A DNA stretch of 64,000 bases from Antitrichia curtipendula (Eukaryota > Streptophyta > Bryopsida > Hypnales > Leucodontaceae). Positions 56,845-64,000 of the stretch are shown piece by piece. The translations under genes were made by a program, and so were the position numbers. Each line of letters starts with the position of its first letter. Positions within the stretch are counted from its first letter, which is position 1. The DNA lies in the NCBI GenBank assembly GCA_951230915.1, contig OX579633.1:51474029-51538028 (forward strand), given 5' to 3'. The notes under the pieces were generated by a model. It had not been told where the DNA came from, did no database searches, and saw only the letters and a list, made by a program, of their open reading frames with translations.

Positions 56845-59800
56845 TTACGAATCATCGTCGCTCACTATTTCGCTACTCTCCTTGGCTTTTGATTTCGCGA
56901 ACTTCTCATCCCACTGCTCCATTTCTGCTCGGTTGATATCTTCTGCTGTCGTTATTTCTTTCGTCTCCCCAGTTGGTTTCGGAGCCTAGAGAAACAGAAT
57001 CAAGTACAATTATGTGAGAAAAAAGTGCGCACATGAATGCGTTTGTAATAAGTCAATTCGCATGTTTAAAACATGCAACAATTTCAAAACATCTAATGCA
57101 GACCCACCTTGGAAGGAAGATCAACGACCCAGACATTGCGAAATTTAAAAAAAGGAGTTAATGAGCCACTAACAGGTCTTTCGGCAAGTTGTTGCAACCG
57201 GAGGAATAAGGTGTCAGCACGCTCCTTCATCTGCTTCACTTGAGTGCCAGAAAACAGTGCTTTGGAAACGTTTAGATCTTCACCTCCTTCACTGCTTGCC
57301 GAGATATCGAGCTGCCAAAGCCTCAACCCGTTATGGTCTAGCCAATATTCAAGTCCGACTGTCCACTTTGGAAATAAATTCTTCAGAGGGAAATGGACAG
57401 GCTAAGGATAAAAAGACACTACACATCGAACTGGCGGCCAGTGCGACGATAACCACTTCAAGAAGAGGAAAATACTTAATTACTGAAAACATCGTCGTGT
57501 TTTAAAGAGGCAACTGACCAGCACTCACCCAAACTAGGTATCCTTGTACAGGAATGGGGGGAGGAATGGCGTCCCTCAAGAACCATAATACATCAAGGGT
57601 ACATCAAACCATTCAAATATACTCATCAAGGAGCAAGAGAATACTACATCTTACAGCTACAGTCAGAGTTAGCAGTCAGAAATGGTCTAAAGAAAAAGGT
57701 ATTAGATAAAGTATGAGGTCAATAGAGAAGTACAACCACGACAGCAACTGGGAAAAGGCAATATTTGCTTCCCTGCAAATTAATTACATCAAAATGCACA
57801 TTACAGGCGGTATGTTAACCCTACAAAGAACAGAATGGCGAGGGAATGTAGAACAGACCACGTACAGGTGCTTCAAGAACGCGGCACATAAAAGTATATC
57901 GATCACTCTCTCTCAAATCTCAGTTATTATCCTCCTAGAGTATATGGTATGCTCTTTGCAATACAACACTCTGGAACTTTAGAAAACATACAATCCGGAG
58001 GTAAGGCCGTTCACACCACCACCAAATTAGCCGAGGAACTTACAAAAACTGCAAAGAGCTTATGGAATCGTATAACTCCATAGTTGGTTCGGCCACAATA
58101 CGACCTTCATCTAAGGATCACGTTGCTGCATGATAATCTGTACCCAACTAGGCGCAGTTGGTAAAAATTTTCTTTCGCTATCTCCTCAAATTAGTACTAA
58201 AGCCATCAAAACGTTTATATTATCCAGAACTAGACAACGTATAAGGAACGACGTGAGGATCAGTCGCACAGTAAACGGAATACAAGAACCACTTCAAGGA
58301 CCACACAGTTTGAATTACTCCGAGTATGCTATCCTTCACGGCCTACTGAATTGCATTGCAAAAATGGATTTTCCATCGCTCGCAGTGATTTGAGATGAAT
58401 AGAACACACTGTGTCACTGTCTCAATCTATAGCAATGCATATGTGGAAACTTCTCCTAGGTGGAAGTAAAAGAATGTACCTGGACATGGAGAATGCAGGC
58501 GAGAACGCTGGCAATAGGAAGCCAGCTATCTTCCGGTGATAGAGACAGACCAGACCTGCGTAACAGTGAGGGTTAAAAAATGGTGAAATTGAAAAGAAGC
58601 TAAATAAGCATTACTTTGCTGAGAGACCACACTCAGCAAAGCATGCACACTTTGCTGCACAGAGACTTGACACCAAAAATTTATAATCCAACATTAAAAG
58701 GGTGACCCCCCAATAGACTATCATCATCTCTATTTATATGGTTTGATCAAAACATGAGCAACATACCATCTCAACTACAAATATTGCACTACCAATTACA
58801 ACCCCACTAGGAATTAAAGCTGAGAAGAAAACAAAATACCTCAAGTAAGGAGCAATATACACGATAGCATAGATGAGATAACGCTGCTTTCTAGTGTCTA
58901 GCCACGCGAACACCCACACCTGAACAGTCCAATTTTTGACCTCAGAAAACCGACAACGCAACCTCAGCAGAGAAACTCACAACCAACACCTACTGAAAAA
59001 AAAACACCAATGAGGAAAGTCGGAATGACAATTAAACAAGCTTCAGCTAAAGTAAGGTGGAGGATACAATTTGAGTCACTTCAAGGGTTTCAACCAATAT
59101 GTAGGAGTGTGCTTTCGTTAAGAGATCAGTATAGAGCTCTAGAGAGATTAATACGTTGTGTACAAGAGCCAAGTCTGTTGAGGTCAAGTTTTTATCACAA
59201 TGTATGAATTTCTTATTCAATTTTCAAAGTGAGGTTGAAGACCACTATTGAAGGTACAGTAGACAACCACATTTCCATTCAAAGATCAAAAGCCATAGAC
59301 ATTAAGCCAAGTCATGCTCACACCACCTGCTAATAAGTCCAACAAAGAGAATTGAAAGAGATGAGTTTCTGTATGAAACAGGAATCAGTCAATAGGAGGC
59401 GGCTTCAAGCCACCAACAGTTTCATTCTAAAAACTATTACCAGCCAATTGAATAGAGGAATGAAGCTAATGATGCCCATGGCTGCAAATCGAACATCGTC
59501 TCCTCCTAGCGGCGAAACGCTTTCGTTTCCGTCCTCACTTGGAACGTCGGCGGGAAGCACAAGAGTGCTCAACACCGAAGCTGCAATCGCTAATGCGAAC
59601 GGTGCGTCATCTTCAAGACCTGCTCTGCAAATGCCAGTCCCTCTGTATCGAATACTCTGCACACAGCGTTAAACAGAATCTCCACTCATTAAAATGACCA
59701 CCAACGGGTAAAATCTCTTCGTGCTAACAACACCAAAACGAAACAGCGATCAAGAAACTATCAAAAGGATAAAGAAACACCGGTACAATACGAAAATCTC

Positions 59801-60144
59801 AAATTCTGAAACGAAATTCACAAACATGCGTGCACAAGCAAGAAACCTGAGAACCCTAACCTTAATCGTGGCTTGCATTTTGGCCCGCTGTGTCCAAATT
59901 GAACTGCGCCCTTGCACCCAGGCCTCTCGTCCTGCCACTGCGTCATTTGAACAATCTCAAATCTCAATCAAGGATAAAACAGAAAATCCAGGAATGGAAA
60001 AAATATTGGAAATTATTGGAAATCAGTCGATACAACCAGAATGCTGCCTCACGCACCTAGTAACCCCGGAGATGGCTTGAGAGCTCGCCGTAGTGCGGTG
60101 CCAGGACAGCCTCCATAGCCAGGCTTACAGCACAAAACTTCCAT
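56845..60144 (-). CDS. Probable chloroplast-targeted multi-pass membrane protein, family not identified
   Basis: Exons: 60144-60057, 59937-59861, 59656-59441, 58919-58840, 58555-58480, 57401-57108, 56985-56845; GT/AG throughout with matching phase, ~323 residues. A further exon ending at 57529 (in-frame RDAIPPPIPVQGYLVW before a GTGAGT donor) fits phase 0 to the next exon, but I found no clean acceptor for it. The N terminus (MEVLCCKPGYGGCPGTALRR and on) is basic with no acidic residue for many positions after Glu2, as in plastid transit peptides. Hydrophobic segments: FALAIAASVLSTLVLP, AAMGIISFIPLFNWLVWVFA, YLIYAIVYIAPYL and WLPIASVLACILHV. The C-terminal half is soluble (DHNGLRLWQLDIS, KQMKERADTLFLRLQQLAER) and ends in an acidic tail. 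Exon texture suggests a conserved plant protein, but I cannot name it. A G-box lies ~200 bases upstream. Confidence 0.7.
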
Positions 60145-60344
60145 CAATTCTCCAATTCTCAAGCACCGAAAGAAACCAAAGAGAGCGCAGAAAACTTGGG
60201 GAAGCTGCAAGTGTGGGAACAATTGAAATTGTGCGTGAGCTTTTGCGATTCGGTGAACAAGAAGCACAGGGCATCTGCCGGAGATTTATAGACCAAATTT
60301 TGGGATTCTAGGGCAGCGAGGATGCTGGGATTTTGGAAGGGGGA

Positions 60345-60354
60345 GCCACGTGGC
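60345..60354. promoter_or_regulatory. G-box (GCCACGTGGC)
   Basis: A perfect 10 bp palindrome around CACGTG, 201 bases above the ATG at 60144. G-boxes bind bZIP and bHLH factors and are frequent in light-regulated promoters, which fits a plastid protein. The functional link is inference. Confidence 0.5.
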
Positions 60355-60399
60355 ATCCGTGATTTGGGGCTTTTCCTCCAAGTTTTTAAATTAGCCATA

Positions 60400-61065
60400 C
60401 GTGATTTGTTTTTTAAGTTGAAATTAACTGATTTGTCCTAGTAGTGAAGGGGAGAAATTAGCAACACATAGAAAATCAGCGTCACCACAAAATAATTATT
60501 TTGTGAAAATTGGTACAATGCAATAATATTTCAATTTGCACTAGTTTGCATTAGTGTGACTTTGATAAATTAGACTCACATGCACTATTAGGATAAATCA
60601 ATACAATTGAAAAGTTATAAATTGGATGAAATATCACTCAAATTGAATGCAAAAGGGACATAGATGAAAATTTTGGTAATAGAGAGTGAGGTCTTCCATT
60701 CCTCCACTCCCCGATCCATGATTTAAATTGCAGGTGAAATCCCAAGGGTCCATTTGTCGAATTTCTTAAGAATTCCGTAAGTCAATCTTCAGTGATGAAA
60801 ACCAAAAGGGGGACGAGTCAAGGGAGCTCTGTGTTTTTTGGATTTGGCGAAGCCTCGTCGCAAACTTGTTTCTTCGATCTGGTGATGGCGTCAAGGAATT
60901 TTTCTATGCGCTTCCTCTGGATTCACGTAGTTGTAGTGTAGCTCTATCGATAGACACCAGAACAGCAACCGTGGGTCACAACTCTAGGATACTTTCATTT
61001 ACCTCACCTAACAATGATGAAGTTCAATATTGTGGATACACACGAAGGATTAGGGTGATATAAAT
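60400..61065. other. Upstream spacer between the plastid-protein gene and the LINE fragment
   Basis: No gene recognised. A GC-richer stretch at 60840-61050 may be the 5' part of the LINE fragment or unrelated sequence. Confidence 0.25.
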
Positions 61066-61069
61066 CCAC

Positions 61070-62064
61070 AAGAGCCAAAATCGAGCCTCCTATTTCGTAC
61101 TTCATGGCATCACACAAGGTCTGGTCTTCGACCCAGGGCGTTGGCAATGGAGCAATGGTCTATCACTCATGGAATACTCAACATTTGTAGGTCGCTATCT
61201 TATCACCTATAATGCCCGACCAAAGACTACCATCATGTCAAAATGGGATGGAGACCTTCCACCCACCTTCACTCCCAATTAGAAAGATGTGCGGCACAAG
61301 GCTCGATCTCTTAAGGACGCAGCCTTCATGTGGTCTATCTGGCATAAAGATGTTGCCGTTCACTCATGGAGAGCCCGTATTTCCCCTAGCATCGACACCA
61401 ATTGCAATTGTTGCACACTAGGTCTTGAGGAAACACATATGCACTGCTTCTTTGTTTGCCCACAAGCCCAAGAGGTATGGAACTACGCTCAGTCGATTAT
61501 CCACCACATGTCAGGATCTCAACCTATCTTGGGGCCTCACATTGGATTCGATGCCATTCAATGTATTTTTGGTTCTACCATTCCAGATCGATTCACTAGC
61601 TTCCGCACCATCTGGTCTTTACTTAGAGGCTCTTCCTTGTGGCTCATTTGAATCACTCGCAACAACATTGTTTTCTCAGGGAGCACTTGGCCCCCAAGTC
61701 TACTACAAGATAAACTATAGAATGCCCTTTTAGACTCAGGCAGAGCAGCTCAACTCAAGGCCCATATTAACTCCCGACAACACCCCCAACAACATGATAT
61801 CATTTGGTCCAAGTTTGATAGTATTTGGCTCCAATCTCCTGTGTTAGCTTTTCAGAGTGGATCGACCATCGTCTGGAGTAGGAAGAGACCTACCATGTGT
61901 TCCTTCTCTTAGTTCGTTTTGGTTCTTGGTCTGCCCTTTGCTTTTCCTTTTTTTTGTTTTGCTCTTATCTCTTCATTTGCCAGCCTCGGCGTGGCTATTG
62001 TTCTCTGTTTTTTTTAATGCAATGGTACTTTCCATTTGTTCAAAAAATAAATAAATAAATAAAT
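61070..62064 (+). mobile_element. 5'-truncated LINE (non-LTR) fragment with zf-RVT domain and (AAAT)n tail
   Basis: The plus frame from ~61070 to ~61911 reads as the C-terminal end of a plant LINE ORF2: FDPGRWQWSNG, then the zinc-binding zf-RVT region (SWRARISPSIDTNCNCC...EETHMHCFFVCPQAQEVW) and LWLIWITRNNIVFSG. It has an in-frame TAG at 61277-61279 and lacks the reverse-transcriptase and endonuclease parts. A T-rich untranslated stretch leads to an AAAT repeat at ~62042-62064, the usual LINE 3' end. Target duplications were not found. Dead copy. Confidence 0.75.
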
Positions 62065-62555
62065 TTGGGTAACAAGTAGATTATTATTTTTTTAAATTTA
62101 ACAATAATAAAAATAAAAATTACCATCTAGTAATGTATTGGCACTAGCTAATTAAAAAAAGATAGGGTTATCTATTCTAAGATTAAGGTATATGCATATA
62201 TAATTGCAACTAATTGCAATTAAGCATATTTATATGTATTTTATTATTATTTTAATAGGATCTTAGTGGTTAGTGAAAAAAGATTCTAATGCACTTTATT
62301 ATGCATTATTTGGACACCGTATGAATAAATTATGAATTTCAAAATATAATACATAGGTGAATCATAATTTGACATTGAATTTTAGTGATCAAACAATACA
62401 TATTTTCATAAATTAATATCTATAATACAACCAAGAATGTATGATAGATTTTATTTTGGATGTATATATTGTAGAAATATTAATAATCTACTCAAGCTCT
62501 AGAATTGGTGATTGATATATAAGTTGTTGTTTGAGTTGGGTTTATTCTTTAAGGT
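62065..62555. other. AT-rich spacer
   Basis: Nothing beyond short A/T runs seen. Confidence 0.3.
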
Positions 62556-63525
62556 CCCATTGTCCCTATGGGGGACAAAATGGATTTTAGTCAATTTCCT
62601 GTGAACTCAAGTTTTGGCAAAAAAAATTGAAACTTTTTTTAAAGATAGAAAATTTTATTAGTTTTTAGAAAATATAATTTTCATTTTAATCGGTGCTTGG
62701 AGCAAAAATTATACCATAGTAAGTCCAAATTTCAATTTGATGGGTAGTAAAAGAAATCCACAAACACTTGAAATAAAACTTTAAAAAATTTGTTTCTTAC
62801 AGATTGTAGACAAACCAATCTATGAGAAATAAATTTTGGATTTGTGGTGTGAAAGTTATAGATCATTTTATTTTGTAGGCAATTAAAGCACTTTTTTTCA
62901 AAAGTAATGTATAGGTTTTGTTTCTAAGCTCAAATTTCACATTTTATTGTTAGAACAATCTAACCATTGGGATTAGTTTGCTTTAATTCTATCTTAGAGC
63001 TATTAACGACTTTGTTTTTTTCTCTATCTTAAACCTACTTCTATTTAATAATTTTTTAAAGAATAAAAATCACAATTTGTCTTTTTTAAATTCTAGATTT
63101 TAAATTCAATACTTTGTGATTAAAAAAAATTTATTCAAAATTTGTAGAGAATTTTCTTAAAACTAATCCTTATATGACATTTTAAGATCTTGGAAGGCTG
63201 TCTAAGCTTGGATTTCAAAATCTTTTTTAAATGGACATTTGTAGTTTATTCAAATGACCAATAAATAAAGAGCTTCAACCCTCCTCAAGGCCATGGGCAC
63301 CTTCATAGACACTATTCAAAAAGTTTATCAAACTTTTTAATGCAAAACCTACAAGTTCAAATTGTGATTCAAAATCTAAGATCTAAATTGATAGATGTAG
63401 CTTGTAAAGACAAAGATAATGCTACCAATTAAGGAAGTTTACATGTATTGGAAATTGGAAGAATTTTCATAAAGATTTTGAAAAACTGGCCCCTTGTGTG
63501 GGGTCTATTGTTTAAGGGTTAAGAA
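62556..63525. repeat. Dispersed TTAA-ended repeat, copy R7
   Basis: Bounded by TTAAGGTCCCATTGTCCC and, on the right, GTTTAAGGGTTAAG. It shares a CTAACCATTGGGATTAG block near 62950 with R2 and R5. Ends are diverged. Confidence 0.45.
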
Positions 63526-63956
63526 GATTCAAAGCCTCATAAATTAGTTGCCACAATGTTCCCAAACCAAACTTTTTTCACTTTGAACACAATTATCTAA
63601 CAATCTATGTTGTCAAAGTTTCTAAAATTTCTTTCACACATTCTCATACTAGTCTATTGCAATATTCCACAGTTAGATATGCAAAAAATATACCATTAAA
63701 GTCTTTTTTTAAACTTTGCACTAGAAATGGTAATTTTGAACGTTTTCTTGATGAAAAAAGGCCCTATGACATTAGTAGTTATATTTAAGTCAAGATCCAT
63801 GCCATTCCTAAGGACAAGAAGTTCAATTGGAATCTCACATGGCCAAAATATGAATGTCTTTCTAGACTTTAAAGAACATTTTTCTTTTCTACCACTCTAA
63901 CAAAATTTTGAGGACTATCATGCTTTAAATCTAACAAGAGTAGATACACCAACACT

Positions 63957-64000
63957 TTAATCCCTAAAGGACCAAACTGCATTTTTTTGCCAATACAATG
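63957..64000. repeat. Start of another TTAA-ended repeat, R8, cut by the window edge
   Basis: TTTAATCCCTAAAGGACCAA at 63957 and ATTTTTTTGCCAATA just after match the left end of R2 closely. Confidence 0.5.

Noticed and set aside
1..64000. tRNA, rRNA or snRNA genes
   Set aside because: By eye no stretch shows the paired arms plus A and B boxes of a tRNA or conserved rRNA/snRNA sequence; a covariance search would be needed to exclude weak cases.

Overview
This is an AT-rich stretch of a land-plant nuclear genome. Supporting evidence is intron-containing genes of plant families (a TMKL1-type LRR receptor pseudokinase, an ATL-type RING-H2 protein, a probable plastid membrane protein), a plant MULE/SWIM transposase, a LINE fragment and abundant MITE-like repeats. 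The species cannot be told from the sequence. The large, repeat-filled spacers fit a big genome; a non-flowering land plant is possible but this is only an impression.

Layout. 1-9.2 kb: repeat-rich DNA with an open frame running off the left edge, a 1.6 kb field of a short near-palindrome (consensus CCAAATTGG), copies of a ~0.9 kb TTAA-ended dispersed repeat, and a 303 bp MITE. 9.75-25.70 kb: the most notable object, a ~15.95 kb insertion with short terminal inverted repeats and an 11 bp target duplication, sitting inside one copy of the dispersed repeat. It holds two divergent genes: a composite ParB-like / DNA-methyltransferase-like gene (minus strand, 12 exons recognised) and a Mutator-like transposase with a zinc cluster and a SWIM finger (plus strand, two in-frame stops). 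Between their 5' ends lies a GC-rich tandem array of ten ~382 bp units. The 303 bp MITE at 7.2 kb shares the termini and target-duplication size, so the window seems to hold both a large element and a non-autonomous relative.

26.5-30.6 kb: TMKL1-like pseudokinase (minus). 31.9-33.9 kb: ATL-like RING-H2 E3 ligase (minus). 36.8-37.8 kb: a double palindrome and a 573 bp hairpin element. 41.2-45.8 kb: a 4.6 kb foldback element with ~420 bp inverted ends. 46-56 kb: dispersed repeats, simple repeats and local duplications with no convincing gene. 56.8-60.1 kb: multi-exon gene for a probable chloroplast membrane protein (minus), with a G-box upstream. 61.1-62.1 kb: 3' end of a dead LINE with an (AAAT)n tail. 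62.5-64 kb: two more dispersed repeat copies.

How the parts relate. The three host genes look independent. The two genes of the large element look like one module: shared central array, divergent orientation, common insertion boundaries. By analogy with Mutator/VANDAL elements, which carry a transposase plus accessory proteins acting on silencing, the ParB/methyltransferase-like protein may be an accessory factor. That function is inference. Frameshifts and stops suggest this copy is no longer autonomous. Exon models were built by hand from reading frames and GT/AG sites, without alignment tools.
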